Below the pieces are notes generated by a model. That model was not told where the DNA came from and searched no databases. It saw nothing but the letters and a program-made list of their open reading frames with translations. DNA of 38,279 nt from Defluviicoccus sp. (GTDB taxonomy: Bacteria > Pseudomonadota > Alphaproteobacteria > MPNO01), in assembly GCA_028821395.1 (NCBI GenBank), contig JAPPGP010000066.1, positions 1 to 38,279 on the forward strand, read 5' to 3'. Shown piece after piece: positions 15,098 to 24,677 of this stretch (positions are counted from its first letter, which is position 1; each line of letters opens with the position of its first letter). Both the position numbers and the translations under genes were made by a program.

Positions 15098-15126
15098 TAT
15101 CTAGGCTGCGAATACTGGCCGGTCAA
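15098..15126 (-). promoter_or_regulatory. Candidate erpA-xthA promoter
   Basis: On the minus strand TTGACC (15121-15126) and TAGATA (15098-15103) are separated by exactly 17 bases. The -35 is 5/6 to consensus, the -10 is weaker. The predicted transcription start coincides with the ATG of erpA at 15090. Confidence 0.5.
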
Positions 15127-15131
15127 GCCGC

Positions 15132-15170
15132 ATGGCCGGAACAAGTCCGGCTCTGACGCGGTAGGGACGG
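15132..15170. repeat. REP-like palindromic repeat, copy A
   Basis: ATGGCCGGAACAAGTCCGG and the following bases match 38164-38202 at about 32 of 39 positions. The core CCGGA-acaag-TCCGG is an inverted repeat. It occupies the 169-base gap between divergent erpA and argS. Nothing else is recognisable there apart from the erpA promoter and an 11-base palindrome at 15191-15201. Confidence 0.65.
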
Positions 15171-15259
15171 GGTGCGGAAACGCGCGAAATCCTGTAACAG
15201 GACGCCACGCCGCGCCGGTTCCATTTTGGGCGGATGGGCGCCAGGCCCCCGGGGTGCAC

Positions 15260-17008
15260 ATGAACGTATATGGCAACATGAGGACGCTTTTCCGAGGGGC
15301 GGTCGACGACATCGCCGCCGAGCGCGGCATGACCGCGCCCGACGCCGACTTCTCGGTCGAGCCGCCGCGCGATGCGCGCCACGGCGAAGTATCGAGCAAT
15401 GCCGCCCTGGTGTTCGCGAGCACGTTGGGCATGAAGCCGCGCGATCTCGCGGATCGCCTGGTCGCGCGCCTCGAAGAGAAGCAAGAGATGTTGGAGATTT
15501 CGGTGGCGGGGCCGGGTTTCGTCAATCTCGTGCTCGAACGCGATATCTGGCGCGAGCGGCTGCGCGAAATCCTGGCCGCCGGCATCTCCTGGGGCGATTC
15601 GGATTTCGGCGCGGGACGGCGGGTCAATGTCGAATACGTCTCGGTGAACCCGACCGGGCCGATGCATGTCGGCCACGGGCGCGGCGCGGTGGTGGGCGAC
15701 GCGCTTGCCGCCCTGCTGGCGAAGGCGGGGTTTGCGGTGACCCGCGAGTACTACGTCAACGACGCCGGGGTGCAGGTCGACCTGCTCGCGCGCTCGCTCT
15801 ACCACCGCTACCGCGAGGCCGCGGGCGACGCGCCGGGCGCCATGGGGGAGGATTTCTATCCCGGCGACTATCTCGCCGAGACCGGCGAGGCGCTGCTCGC
15901 GGAAGACGGGACGAGATGGCTGGGTGCGGCGGAAGAACACTGGTTGCCGCCGGTCCGCGACTTCGCCATCGAGGCGATGATGGCGCTGATCCGCGACGAC
16001 CTCGCGGCGCTCGGCGTCGAGCACGACGTGTTCGCCTCGGAACGGGAGCTTGCGGCTTCGGGTGCGGTGGAACGCACGCTGTTGGAGCTCGAAGGACGCG
16101 GGCTGCTGCATGTCGGCGTGCTCGAGCCGCCCAAGGGCAAGGCGGATGAGGATTGGGAGGCGAGGCCGCAGACCCTGTTCCGCTCCACCGCGTTCGGCGA
16201 CGATTCGGACCGGGCGATTCGCAAATCCGACGGCAGCTGGACCTATTTTGCTACCGACATGGCCTATCACCGCGACAAGTTCGAACGCGGCTTCCCGGTA
16301 CTGATCGACGTGTGGGGCGCCGACCACAAGGGCTACGTAAAGCGCATGGAGGCGGCGGTCGAGGCGCTGAGCGCGGGCGAGGCCCGGTTCTCGGTGCTGA
16401 TCTGCAACCTGGTCAACCTGTCCGAGGCGGGCCGGCCGGTAAAGATGTCTAAGCGCGCGGGAACCTATGTGACGCTGCGCGAGGTGGTCGACCGCGTCGG
16501 CAAGGACGTGGTCCGCTTCATCATGCTGACCCGGGGCAACGAGGCCCCGCTCGATTTCGATCTCGCCCGGGCGGTCGAGCAATCCAGGGACAACCCGGTA
16601 TTTTACGTGCAATACGCCCATGCCCGGGCCTGTTCGGCGCTCAGGAACGCGGCCGAGGCGTTCCCGGGCGAGGATTTTTCCGACGACGCGCTTGGCCGCG
16701 CCACGCTCGACCTGCTGGAGGGCGAAGAGGAGCTCGCGCTGATTCGCAAGCTGGCTGGATGGCCGCGCATTGTGGAAGCCGCCGCGGAGGCCGCCGAGCC
16801 GCACCGCATCGCCTATGCGCTGTCCGACATCGCCGCTGCGTTCCACGGGCTGTGGAATCTGGGCAATGTCGATGACTCCCGCCGCTTCGTGGTCGCCGGC
16901 GACCCGGCGCTCAGCCGCGCGCGCCTCGCTTTGGTCCGCGCCACCGCACTCGTCGTCGCCTCGGGGCTCGACATCATGGGGGTCGCGCCGGTCGAGGAGA
17001 TGCGCTGA
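15260..17008 (+). CDS. argS: Arginyl-tRNA synthetase
   Basis: This 582-residue class Ia synthetase charges tRNA-Arg. It has the N-terminal additional domain (about 1-110), the HIGH-type motif HVGH at 136-139 within PTGPMHVGHGRGAVVGDALA, the KMSK motif in VKMSKRAGTYVTLREVVD at about 394, and the C-terminal anticodon-binding helices (DALRM-like) ending GVAPVEEMR. The ATG at 15260 gives the normal N-terminus; the frame is open further upstream, but that region is the antisense of erpA. The stop overlaps the ATG of the SPOR gene by one base. Confidence 0.96.
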   Translation: MNVYGNMRTLFRGAVDDIAAERGMTAPDADFSVEPPRDARHGEVSSNAALVFASTLGMKPRDLADRLVARLEEKQEMLEISVAGPGFVNLVLERDIWRERLREILAAGISWGDSDFGAGRRVNVEYVSVNPTGPMHVGHGRGAVVGDALAALLAKAGFAVTREYYVNDAGVQVDLLARSLYHRYREAAGDAPGAMGEDFYPGDYLAETGEALLAEDGTRWLGAAEEHWLPPVRDFAIEAMMALIRDDLAALGVEHDVFASERELAASGAVERTLLELEGRGLLHVGVLEPPKGKADEDWEARPQTLFRSTAFGDDSDRAIRKSDGSWTYFATDMAYHRDKFERGFPVLIDVWGADHKGYVKRMEAAVEALSAGEARFSVLICNLVNLSEAGRPVKMSKRAGTYVTLREVVDRVGKDVVRFIMLTRGNEAPLDFDLARAVEQSRDNPVFYVQYAHARACSALRNAAEAFPGEDFSDDALGRATLDLLEGEEELALIRKLAGWPRIVEAAAEAAEPHRIAYALSDIAAAFHGLWNLGNVDDSRRFVVAGDPALSRARLALVRATALVVASGLDIMGVAPVEEMR

Positions 17009-17745
17009 TGGCGAAGGGCCCCGCATCGGGCGGGCGCGAAAGACCGGACGGCCGGGGCGGGCGGAGATGGCTGCGCGGGTTCGTCTCCGGCACGGTCGGA
17101 GTCGCGGCGCTCGTCGCCTCGGCCGGATTGCTGCTGCACGCCTACAGCGAGGCGCGGTCGTCGGCGGCCGGGCGAGCCGAATTGCTCATCAGGGCCGAGC
17201 CCGGTCCGTTCAAGGTGAAGCCCGAATCGCCGGGCGGACGCAGGGTTCGCGACCGGGACAAGAAGATCTACGACCGCATCGGGGCGGTTCCCGCGGGCGA
17301 GCCCGTCGAACGCCTGCTGCCCGAACCCGAGGTGCCGCTGCCGCCGGAGAAGGTCCTGGCGGCGAAGACGGACCCTCCGCCCGCGGAGGCGATGCCGGCC
17401 GTCCCGGCGCCGAATGCGCCGGCAGAGACGGAAGCGAAGCCCGCACCGCCGAAGGCCGCACCCGCCCAGGCGCCGCCCGCGCCGGCGGTCCAACGCAAAT
17501 ATCGGCTCCAGCTCGCGGCGCTGCGCTCCCGGGCTGCCGCCAGAAAGGCCTGGAATCGGCTTCGCAGCCAGAACCGCAAGCTCCTCGGGGAGCGCGAGCT
17601 GGAGATAGAGCGGAAGGACCTCGGCCCGCCCAAGGGCGTCTATTACAGGCTTCTCGTCGGGCCGGCGACGGATCGGGAGTCGGCGCGGCTTCTATGCGCG
17701 GCTCTCGCCAAGCGCAAGGTCGGCTGCCTTGTCGTTCAGCGCTGA
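17008..17745 (+). CDS. SPOR-domain membrane protein
   Basis: The 245-residue protein has a short basic cytoplasmic part, one membrane segment at about 27-45 (FVSGTVGVAALVASAGLLLH), a Pro/Ala-rich periplasmic linker (about 95-160) and a C-terminal SPOR domain (about 164-245, YRLQLAALRSRAAARKAWNR ... GVYYRLLVGPATDRESARLL). SPOR domains bind denuded glycan strands of septal peptidoglycan, so a cell-division role is expected. The neighbouring argS and nagZ match the conserved alphaproteobacterial order. Its 3' end overlaps nagZ by 17 bases. Confidence 0.88.
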   Translation: MAKGPASGGRERPDGRGGRRWLRGFVSGTVGVAALVASAGLLLHAYSEARSSAAGRAELLIRAEPGPFKVKPESPGGRRVRDRDKKIYDRIGAVPAGEPVERLLPEPEVPLPPEKVLAAKTDPPPAEAMPAVPAPNAPAETEAKPAPPKAAPAQAPPAPAVQRKYRLQLAALRSRAAARKAWNRLRSQNRKLLGERELEIERKDLGPPKGVYYRLLVGPATDRESARLLCAALAKRKVGCLVVQR

Positions 17746-18736
17746 GCGGGCGCATCCCGCGGCGATCGTGTTCGGCTGTGCCGGCGCGGAGCTGGGGCAC
17801 GACGAGCGCGCCCTGTTCGCCGAGGCGGACCCTCTCGGCTTCATCCTGTTCGCACGCAATTGCCGCGAGCCGGCACAGCTACGGGAGCTGGTCGCGGCGC
17901 TGCGCGACAGCGTGGGGCGGCGGGACGCGCCGGTCCTGATCGACCAGGAAGGCGGCAGGGTGCAGCGCCTAGCGCCGCCGCATTGGCGGCGCCGGCCGCC
18001 CTGGCGCAGCTTCGGCGACATGGCGGCGGCAGAGGGACTCGACCGCGCGGTCGCGGCCGCCCGGGCCGCCGCGCGGGAGATCGCCGGCGAGCTCGCCGAG
18101 CTCGGGATCGACGTCAACTGCCTGCCGCTGCTGGACGTACCGGCGCCGGGCGGGCACGCGGTGATCGGCGACCGCGCGTTCTCCTGCGACCCGGCGGCGG
18201 TCGCGGCGCTCGGGCGCGCGGTCTGCGAGGGTCTGCTCGCCGGTGGCATCGTTCCGGTGGTCAAGCACATGCCGGGGCACGGGCGGGCGGCGGTCGACAG
18301 CCACCTCGCCCTTCCCGTGGTCGAAGCGCCGGCGGCCGAGCTCGCGGCCGATTTCGCCCCGTTCCGGGCGCTGCGCGACATGCCCTGGGCGATGACCGCC
18401 CATGTCGTCTACACCGCCTTCGACGCCAGCGCGCCGGCGACCCAGTCCCGCGCCGTGGTGGCGCAGGCGGTCCGCGGCGCGATCGGCTTCGACGGCCTGC
18501 TGATCTCGGACGATCTCTGCATGGAGGCCCTGTCGGGCGGCCCGGCGGCCCGGGCGCGGGCGGCGCTCAAGGCGGGCTGCGACGCGGTTCTCCACTGCAA
18601 CGGCGAGCTCGCCGCGATGCGCGAGGCGATGGAGGGGGTGGACGCGATGACCGGCCGCGCCATGGCGCGGTTTCGGCGCGGCCGCGCGATGGCAAGCGGC
18701 GAGATGCCGCGGGCGGCGGAGGGCGCGAGCGCATGA
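17729..18736 (+). CDS. nagZ: Beta-N-acetylhexosaminidase, peptidoglycan recycling
   Basis: This 335-residue glycoside hydrolase family 3 enzyme removes GlcNAc from anhydro-muropeptides in the cytoplasm. Diagnostic sequences are FILFARNC, VLIDQEGGRVQRL and the catalytic loop KHMPGHGRAAVDSH with the Asp-His dyad, then LLISDDLCMEAL with the nucleophile Asp. The N-terminus requires a TTG start at 17729 inside the end of the SPOR gene. The C-terminus is Ala-rich and overlaps the next gene by four bases. Confidence 0.93.
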   Translation: MSFSAERAHPAAIVFGCAGAELGHDERALFAEADPLGFILFARNCREPAQLRELVAALRDSVGRRDAPVLIDQEGGRVQRLAPPHWRRRPPWRSFGDMAAAEGLDRAVAAARAAAREIAGELAELGIDVNCLPLLDVPAPGGHAVIGDRAFSCDPAAVAALGRAVCEGLLAGGIVPVVKHMPGHGRAAVDSHLALPVVEAPAAELAADFAPFRALRDMPWAMTAHVVYTAFDASAPATQSRAVVAQAVRGAIGFDGLLISDDLCMEALSGGPAARARAALKAGCDAVLHCNGELAAMREAMEGVDAMTGRAMARFRRGRAMASGEMPRAAEGASA

Positions 18737-19413
18737 CGGAGCTTGTATACACCGCCTCGACCTGGATCCTTCCGGTGTTGATCGCGATCACCCTGCACGA
18801 GGCCGCGCACGGCTACGTCGCCTGGAAGCTCGGCGACGATACCGCGAAGCGCTTGGGGCGGGTGACCTTCAACCCGCTGCGCCATGTCGATCCTTGGGGC
18901 ACGATCGTCGTACCGGGGCTGCTGCTGTCGTTCAGCAATTTCGTCTTCGGCTGGGCGAAGCCGGTGCCGGTCGATTTCAGCCGTCTGGAAAGCCCCCGGC
19001 GGGACATGGTCTGGGTCGCCGCGGCGGGGCCGGCGGTGAACATCGCGCTGGCCACGGCTTCGGCCGCGCTGCTGCACCTGGTGCCGCTGCTGCCGGGCGC
19101 GGCCCAGCTCTGGGTGGTGGAGAATTTGCAGCACTCGATCCTGATCAACCTGGTGCTCGCTGTGTTCAACCTGCTGCCGCTGCCGCCGCTCGACGGCGGG
19201 CGCATCGCGGTCGGTCTGTTACCGCTCGGGCTCGCCCGGCCGCTCGCCCGGATGGAGCGATTCGGGCTGTTCGTGATAATAGGCGTCCTGTTCATCCTGC
19301 CTTACGCGGGGCGGGAGCTCGGGGTCGACCTCAACGTCTTCCCCTGGCTGATCGGGACGCCGGTTCGGTTCCTGATGGACGTTATCGCGGGATTCACGGG
19401 GCTGGCACCCTGA
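18733..19413 (+). CDS. Site-2-type intramembrane metalloprotease, M50 family
   Basis: The 226-residue polytopic membrane protein carries the zinc-binding HEAAH at residues 22-26 and the second metal motif in LPLPPLDGGRI at about 152-162. A third conserved segment is AAAGPAVNIALA. It belongs to the short M50B group without a PDZ domain. The start overlaps the nagZ stop (ATGA). Substrates of this group in Alphaproteobacteria are largely unknown; possible targets are membrane-anchored regulators. Confidence 0.9.
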   Translation: MTELVYTASTWILPVLIAITLHEAAHGYVAWKLGDDTAKRLGRVTFNPLRHVDPWGTIVVPGLLLSFSNFVFGWAKPVPVDFSRLESPRRDMVWVAAAGPAVNIALATASAALLHLVPLLPGAAQLWVVENLQHSILINLVLAVFNLLPLPPLDGGRIAVGLLPLGLARPLARMERFGLFVIIGVLFILPYAGRELGVDLNVFPWLIGTPVRFLMDVIAGFTGLAP

Positions 19414-19451
19414 TCGAAGACGCAAATCGGGCGGAGGAGCGGTTTCAGCCG

Positions 19452-20222
19452 ATGCGGCGCGGCGAAACCCTCGTGCTCGATCTCGACGGGTACGAAGGGC
19501 CAATCGACGTGCTGCTGGCGCTGGCGCGCCAGCAGAAGGTGGATCTCGCCCGGATATCCATTCTCGAGCTTGCCGAGCAGTATCTCGCGTTCATCGCCGC
19601 TGCGCGCCGCCTCGACCTGGAGATCGCCGCCGACTACTTGGTGATGGCGGCCTGGCTGGTCTATCTCAAGTCGCGGCTGCTGCTGCCCGAGGAGGAGGAC
19701 GACGAGGCGCCGAGCGGACCGGAGCTCGCCGAGGCGCTCGCCTTCCAGCTCCGCCGCCTCGAAGCGATGCAGGACCGGGGCCGTCAGATCATGGCCCGGC
19801 CGTTGCTCGGGCGCGACGTCTTCGCCCGCGGCGACCCGCAGGAGACCGAGGTGGTTCGCCGCCCGGTATACGAGGTTTCGCTGTTCGACCTCCTGTCGGC
19901 CTATGGCGAGAGCCGCAGGCGGCGCGTCGACGCGGTGCTGGAGATCGAGCCCAGCACGCTCTTCTCGGTCGCCGACGCGATCGAGCGGCTGGCCGGGCTC
20001 GGGCTCGGCACCGTCGACTGGCAGACGCTGTTCGAATTCCTGCCGCCCGAGGCCGGGGGTGGGATCCGGCTGCGCTCGGCGGTCGCCTCCACCTTCGTGG
20101 CCGGGCTGGAGCTTGCACGCATGGGGCGAATCGAGTTCCGGCAATCGAACCCGTTCGGCCCTATATACATACGTGGACGGAATGGCACCGCACCGGTCCG
20201 GGAGGCCGGAAATGAAGCATGA
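19452..20222 (+). CDS. scpA: Segregation and condensation protein A (kleisin)
   Basis: This 256-residue kleisin bridges SMC heads in the chromosome condensin. The N-terminal family block LVLDLDGYEGPIDVLLALAR and DLARISILELAEQYLAF is followed by AADYLVMAAWLVYLKSRLLL and a C-terminal winged helix with FVAGLELARMGRIEFRQSNP. The ATG at 19452 has GGAGGAG 11 bases upstream. The frame is open further up, but only a CTG is available there. It overlaps scpB by 11 bases. Confidence 0.93.
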   Translation: MRRGETLVLDLDGYEGPIDVLLALARQQKVDLARISILELAEQYLAFIAAARRLDLEIAADYLVMAAWLVYLKSRLLLPEEEDDEAPSGPELAEALAFQLRRLEAMQDRGRQIMARPLLGRDVFARGDPQETEVVRRPVYEVSLFDLLSAYGESRRRRVDAVLEIEPSTLFSVADAIERLAGLGLGTVDWQTLFEFLPPEAGGGIRLRSAVASTFVAGLELARMGRIEFRQSNPFGPIYIRGRNGTAPVREAGNEA

Positions 20223-20880
20223 TCTGCGCCTCATGGAAGCGATCCTGTTCGCCGCTTGCGAACCGCTGGACGAGGCCGCGCTTGCCGGGCGATTCGCCGA
20301 GGACACCGATGTCGCGGCCCTGATCGATGCGCTGGTGGCAGATTACGCGCCGCGCGGCGTCAATCTCGTGCGCGTCGGCGGCGGCTGGTGCTTCCGCACC
20401 GCCGAGGATCTCGCCGGTCACATGAGGGTGGAGCGCAAGGTGACCCGCAAGCCCTCGCGCGCGGCGGTGGAGACGCTCGCCGTCATCGCCTATCACCAGC
20501 CGGTGACGCGCAGCGAGGTCGAGCACATCCGCGGCGTCGCGGCGAGCCGCGGCACCTTCGACTTCCTGCTCGAAGCCGGCTGGATCCGCCCTATCGGCAA
20601 GCGCCGCACCCCGGGGCGCCCGGTGACCTGGGGAACGACGGACGGGTTCTTGGTCCATTTCGGGCTGTCGAGCCTCGACGACCTGCCCGGGATGGACGAG
20701 CTCAAGGCGACCGGGCTGCTGGATGTCCGCCCGGCGAGCACCGTCATCGGCGCCGCGCTGCCGCCCGACGAGGCGGCCGGAGAGGGTTCGCGCGACGACA
20801 GTGTCGTACACCTTCCCATCGATCGGGCGGGCGAGTCGGACGACATTCCGGAGTTTGCCCCGGCCGCCGCCGCCGAGTAG
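20212..20880 (+). CDS. scpB: Segregation and condensation protein B
   Basis: The 222-residue protein has two winged helices: one at about 1-80 ([20 protein letters not shown]) and one at about 85-160 with the highly conserved [23 protein letters not shown] block, [18 protein letters not shown] and the [16 protein letters not shown] end. It binds ScpA in the SMC complex. A 60-residue acidic, low-complexity tail follows the domain. The ATG lies within the last codons of scpA, so the pair is translationally coupled. Confidence 0.93.
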   Translation: MKHDLRLMEAILFAACEPLDEAALAGRFAEDTDVAALIDALVADYAPRGVNLVRVGGGWCFRTAEDLAGHMRVERKVTRKPSRAAVETLAVIAYHQPVTRSEVEHIRGVAASRGTFDFLLEAGWIRPIGKRRTPGRPVTWGTTDGFLVHFGLSSLDDLPGMDELKATGLLDVRPASTVIGAALPPDEAAGEGSRDDSVVHLPIDRAGESDDIPEFAPAAAAE

Positions 20881-20906
20881 ACCGGAGCGGTCTGCCGCAA
20901 AGGCGA

Positions 20907-20935
20907 GTGCACGACCTCGCGGTTTCTTGTATATA
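20907..20935 (+). promoter_or_regulatory. Weak candidate tatABC promoter
   Basis: TATATA at 20930-20935 stands out in the GC-rich gap between scpB and tatA, 60 bases before the tatA ATG. The -35 position (GTGCAC at 20907-20912, 17-base spacer) matches poorly. tatABC may also be read through from scpAB. Confidence 0.25.
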
Positions 20936-20995
20936 CGCGGTCTGCCATCGCCGTCGGCGACGGAAATGGCGGAACGGAAGGCAGGAGCACCCGCG

Positions 20996-21229
20996 ATGGG
21001 ATCGTTTAGCATCTGGCATTGGCTCGTCGTCCTCGTAGTGGTTCTTGTCCTGTTCGGAGGCGGCGGGAAGCTGTCGCGCCTCATGGGCGATGCGGCGCGT
21101 GGCATCAACGCTTTCAAGAAGGGCCTGAAGGACACCGATCCGGCGGGCACGGTGTCGGCGGAGGCGAAAGACCCGGCGAAGGAGATCCCGGCGGAAGCCC
21201 GGGAACGGGACGAGACCGCCAAGAGCTGA
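20996..21229 (+). CDS. tatA: Sec-independent translocase subunit TatA
   Basis: The 77-residue protein has an N-terminal membrane helix ([20 protein letters not shown]), the hinge and amphipathic helix [19 protein letters not shown] with the conserved Phe and Lys, and an acidic tail. TatA oligomers form the protein-conducting pore for folded twin-arginine substrates. GGAG precedes the ATG. It is first in the tatABC set. Confidence 0.95.
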   Translation: MGSFSIWHWLVVLVVVLVLFGGGGKLSRLMGDAARGINAFKKGLKDTDPAGTVSAEAKDPAKEIPAEARERDETAKS

Positions 21230-21316
21230 GGACCTGGACCGAGGGCGCGGCGGCGCGCGCGAATGGAAGCCGGACGCCCCGCTTGAGCGGCAACCCCATG
21301 ACGGATCGGCCGGCCG

Positions 21317-21802
21317 ATGCTTGACATCGGCAGTTGGGAATTCCTGATCGTTATCGTGATCGCGTTGATCGTGATCGGTCCCAAGGACCTGCCCGCGCTG
21401 GTCCGCACGGTGAGCTACTGGGTGCGCCGCGCGCGCGAGCTCGCGCGCGAGTTCCAGGGCGGGCTCGAGGACATGGCGCGCGAGGCCGAGCTCGACAAGG
21501 TCAAGGACTCGCTGACCGCCGAGATCGACCCCGACGGCATGGTCAACACGATCAAGCGCGAGATCGAGGACGAGATCGAGGACGAGTGGCCCGACGAGGT
21601 GACGGCGCTCGACTACCTCGACCAGGAACCGGCCAAGCCCGCGGCGACCGAGGACCGGGCCGAACCGGATACCGAGGCAACCGTCGAGGCCGTAGAAACG
21701 GTCGAGGCCGCGAAAACCGCCGAGGTCGCGGAAGGCGGCGACGCCCCTCCCGAAGCGGTCGATGAGGAGGCGGTCGCCGCCAAGGCGGAGTCGAGCGCGT
21801 GA
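21317..21802 (+). CDS. tatB: Sec-independent translocase subunit TatB
   Basis: The 161-residue protein starts with MLDIGSWEFLIVIVIALIVI and the GPKDLPALVRTV hinge with the TatB-type Glu in the membrane helix, then a long amphipathic helix and an acidic Ala/Glu/Val-rich tail. It forms the receptor complex with TatC. Its stop overlaps the GTG start of tatC by four bases. Confidence 0.95.
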   Translation: MLDIGSWEFLIVIVIALIVIGPKDLPALVRTVSYWVRRARELAREFQGGLEDMAREAELDKVKDSLTAEIDPDGMVNTIKREIEDEIEDEWPDEVTALDYLDQEPAKPAATEDRAEPDTEATVEAVETVEAAKTAEVAEGGDAPPEAVDEEAVAAKAESSA

Positions 21803-22611
21803 ACGATGCGGTGAACGAAACGGCCGACGAGAACCCGCGCGACAAGGCGATGCCGCTGCTCGACCACCTGATCGAGCTGCGCACCCGGCTGATCTACTGC
21901 GCCATCGGCTTCATCGTCACCTTCTTCGCCTGTTTCTTCGTCGCCGAGGAGATCTTCGCCTTCCTGGTCCGGCCGCTGGCCGCCGCGCTCGACGAGCGCG
22001 AGGGCAGCCGGATGATCTTCACCGCCCTGCACGAGGCGTTCTTCACCTATGTCAAGGTGGCGTTCTGGACCGCCGCGCTGATCGCCTTCCCGCTGATCTC
22101 GATGCAGATTTGGCTGTTCGTAGCCCCCGGCCTGTACAAGAACGAGCGCCGGGCCTTCCTGCCCTTCCTGATCGCCACGCCCATCCTGTTCTCCATGGGC
22201 GCCGCGCTGGTCTATTACGGCGTGATGCCGGTGGCGTGGGAGTTCTTTCTCGACTTCCAGAAACCCGCCGATCCCGGCGACCTGGCAATCGAGGTGGAGC
22301 CCAAGGTCGACCAGTATTTGTCGCTGGTGATGCGGCTGATCTTCGCCTTCGGTATCGGCTTCGAGCTGCCGGTCTTCCTGATGCTGCTGGCGCGCGCCGG
22401 GATCGTCACCGCCGACGGGCTCGCCGCCAAGCGGCGCTACGCCATCGTCGCGGTGTTCGTCGCCGCGGCGATCCTGACCCCGCCCGACGTCTTCAGCCAG
22501 ATCGGGCTCGCCTTGCCGATCATCCTGCTGTACGAAGCCTCGATTTTCGGGGCCCGCGTCATGGAGCGCAAACGCGCCGAGCGCGAAGCCGCCGAGGACG
22601 CGTCCGCATAG
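21799..22611 (+). CDS. tatC: Sec-independent translocase subunit TatC
   Basis: The 270-residue six-helix membrane protein recognises twin-arginine signals. Family blocks seen are [52 protein letters not shown] and [17 protein letters not shown]. The start is a GTG overlapping tatB. A likely client is the twin-arginine binding protein encoded at 2628. Confidence 0.96.
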   Translation: MNDAVNETADENPRDKAMPLLDHLIELRTRLIYCAIGFIVTFFACFFVAEEIFAFLVRPLAAALDEREGSRMIFTALHEAFFTYVKVAFWTAALIAFPLISMQIWLFVAPGLYKNERRAFLPFLIATPILFSMGAALVYYGVMPVAWEFFLDFQKPADPGDLAIEVEPKVDQYLSLVMRLIFAFGIGFELPVFLMLLARAGIVTADGLAAKRRYAIVAVFVAAAILTPPDVFSQIGLALPIILLYEASIFGARVMERKRAEREAAEDASA

Positions 22612-22639
22612 CCGGGCTTTCTGCGATGGCGGAGTAGGC

Positions 22640-23923
22640 ATGCTCGATCTGCGTTGGATCAGGGAGAACCCCCGCGACCTCGACCACGGGCTGCAACGCC
22701 GCGGCCTCAAGCCGATGAGCGAGCGCATTCGGGCGCTGGACGGGGGCCGGCGCAATTTGCAGACCGGCATCCAGGGCTTGCAGACCCGTCGTAACGAGGC
22801 GTCCCGCGAGATCGGTGCCGCGAAGAAGGAGGGCAGGGACTCGGCCTCGCTGAGGAACGAGGTTGCGGACATCAAGAACCAGATACCGGTGCTTGAGAAC
22901 CAACTCGCTGAGATCGACGCTGAGATCGAAGCGCTGCTGGCGGACCTTCCCAACCTGCCGGCCGGGGACGTTCCCGACGGTCCCGACGAGAGCGCCAATG
23001 TCGAGCTCCGCCGCGTCGGCGCGCCGCCCGAATTCGGCTTCGCGGAGCGGGACCATGTCGCGATCGGCGAAGCGCTCGGCATGATGGATTTCGCCGCCGC
23101 CTCCAGGCTTTCCGGCGCGCGCTTCGTGGTGCTCAACGCCGCGCTCGCCCGGCTCGAGCGCGCGCTGGCCGCCTTCATGCTGGATCTGCACACGACCGAG
23201 TTCGGCTACACCGAGACCAGCACCCCCTTCCTGGTGCGCGACGCCGCGCTGTTCGGCACCGGTCAGCTCCCCAAGTTCGCCGAGGATCTGTTCAAGACCG
23301 ACACCGACCACTGGCTGATCCCGACCGCGGAGGTACCGCTGACCAATCTGGTGGCGGGCGAGATTCTCGACGCCGCCGACCTGCCGCTGCGCTACGTCGC
23401 GCTCACCCCGTGCTTCCGGTCGGAGGCGGGCGCCGCCGGGCGCGACACCCGCGGCATGCTGCGCCAGCACCAGTTCCACAAGGTCGAGCTGGTCAGCGTC
23501 ACCCGTCCGGAGGACTCGCCCGCCGAGCACGAGCGCATGACCGCCGCCGCGGAAGAGGTGCTGAAGCGGCTCCAAATCCCCTACCGGGTGGTCGTGCTGT
23601 CGACCGGCGACATGGGCTTCGCGGCGGAGAAGACCTATGACATTGAGGTCTGGCTGCCGGGGCAGAGCGCCTATCGCGAGATTTCCAGCTGCTCGAACTG
23701 CGGCGCCTTCCAGGCGCGGCGGATGCGCGCGCGCTACCGCCCGGAAGACCGCAGGGGAACCGCCTTGGTGCACACACTCAACGGCTCCGGCGTCGCCGTC
23801 GGCCGGCTGCTGATCGCGGTGCTGGAGAACGGCCAGCAGGCAGACGGGTCGGTCGCCTTGCCGGCGGCGCTCGGCCCCTATATGGGCGGTCTCGACGCCA
23901 TCCGGCCGGCGCGCCGGGGGTAG
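22640..23923 (+). CDS. serS: Seryl-tRNA synthetase
   Basis: This 427-residue class II synthetase has the N-terminal antiparallel coiled-coil tRNA-binding arm (about 25-105), motif 2 at [20 protein letters not shown] and motif 3 at [17 protein letters not shown]. The [15 protein letters not shown] segment is the serine-binding region. Length is normal. It lies between tatC and pcm. Confidence 0.96.
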   Translation: MLDLRWIRENPRDLDHGLQRRGLKPMSERIRALDGGRRNLQTGIQGLQTRRNEASREIGAAKKEGRDSASLRNEVADIKNQIPVLENQLAEIDAEIEALLADLPNLPAGDVPDGPDESANVELRRVGAPPEFGFAERDHVAIGEALGMMDFAAASRLSGARFVVLNAALARLERALAAFMLDLHTTEFGYTETSTPFLVRDAALFGTGQLPKFAEDLFKTDTDHWLIPTAEVPLTNLVAGEILDAADLPLRYVALTPCFRSEAGAAGRDTRGMLRQHQFHKVELVSVTRPEDSPAEHERMTAAAEEVLKRLQIPYRVVVLSTGDMGFAAEKTYDIEVWLPGQSAYREISSCSNCGAFQARRMRARYRPEDRRGTALVHTLNGSGVAVGRLLIAVLENGQQADGSVALPAALGPYMGGLDAIRPARRG

Positions 23924-23946
23924 CCGGGCCGCGCGGGAGCTCTTCC

Positions 23947-24594
23947 GTGATCGAATACGAGTCGAGGATCCGGCTGATCGAGGAGCTCCGCAGCCACGGC
24001 ATCACCGACCGCGGCGTGCTGGCGGCGATCGAGCGGGTGCCGCGCGAGATGTTCGTGCCGCCGGCCTTCCGCGCCCGGGCGCATGACAACTCGGCGCTGC
24101 CCATCGGCCACGGCCAGACCATCTCCCAGCCCGCCGTGGTCGCCTACATGACGCGGGAGCTCGAGCTGGAGAAGCGCATGAAGGTGCTCGAGATCGGCAC
24201 CGGATCGGGCTACCAGGCAGCAGTGCTCGCCGGGCTGTGCCGCCGCGTCTATACCGTCGAGCGGTTGCGGCCCCTGCTGCGCGAGGCCGAGCGGCGCTTC
24301 GAGACGCTCCGCCTCGCCAACGTCACCACCAGGTGGGACGACGGCTCCAGGGGCTGGCCCGAGGTGGCGCCGTTCGAGCGCATCATCGTGACCGCCGCCG
24401 CGATCGACGTCCCGCCGGTCCTGCTCGACCAGCTGGCGCCGGACGGGATCATGATCCTGCCGGTGGGCGGCGAGGAGGAGGATCAGCAGCTCCTGAAGTG
24501 CCGCCGGCGGGGCGACTCGGTGGATTACGAGACGCTGTGGCCGGTGCGTTTCGTCCCGCTGCTGCCCGACACGGAGGACGAGTCCCCGACCTGA
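23947..24594 (+). CDS. pcm: Protein-L-isoaspartate O-methyltransferase
   Basis: The 215-residue SAM-dependent enzyme repairs isoaspartyl residues. It shows the family entry block VPREMFVPPAFRARAHDNSA, GHGQTISQPAVVAYM, the SAM loop LEIGTGSGYQAAVLA and LLDQLAPDGIMILPVGGEEE. The start is GTG with GGGAG 7 bases upstream. In many relatives surE lies between serS and pcm; here the gap is 23 bases, so it is absent. Confidence 0.94.
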   Translation: MIEYESRIRLIEELRSHGITDRGVLAAIERVPREMFVPPAFRARAHDNSALPIGHGQTISQPAVVAYMTRELELEKRMKVLEIGTGSGYQAAVLAGLCRRVYTVERLRPLLREAERRFETLRLANVTTRWDDGSRGWPEVAPFERIIVTAAAIDVPPVLLDQLAPDGIMILPVGGEEEDQQLLKCRRRGDSVDYETLWPVRFVPLLPDTEDESPT

Positions 24595-24615
24595 CTCCCG
24601 ATTCGCTTGCACGCA

Positions 24616-24644
24616 TTGCATTCGGAATCGGTTGAGATTAAGCT
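24616..24644 (+). promoter_or_regulatory. Candidate promoter of the LysM/M23 gene
   Basis: TTGCAT (24616-24621) and TAAGCT (24639-24644) are spaced by 17 bases in an AT-rich stretch, 33 bases before the GTG at 24678. No clear terminator for pcm is seen before it. Confidence 0.35.
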
Positions 24645-24677
24645 ACGAAAGAGTTGATTTAGCGGACTCTTTTCAAC

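Noticed and set aside
15191..15201. Palindrome CCTGTAACAGG upstream of argS as an operator
   Set aside because: It is only 11 bases, with no nearby promoter match or second copy to support a regulator site.
19410..19451. CTG at 19410 as scpA start overlapping the protease stop
   Set aside because: CTG starts are rare, and the ATG at 19452 has a good GGAGGAG site and keeps the whole conserved domain.
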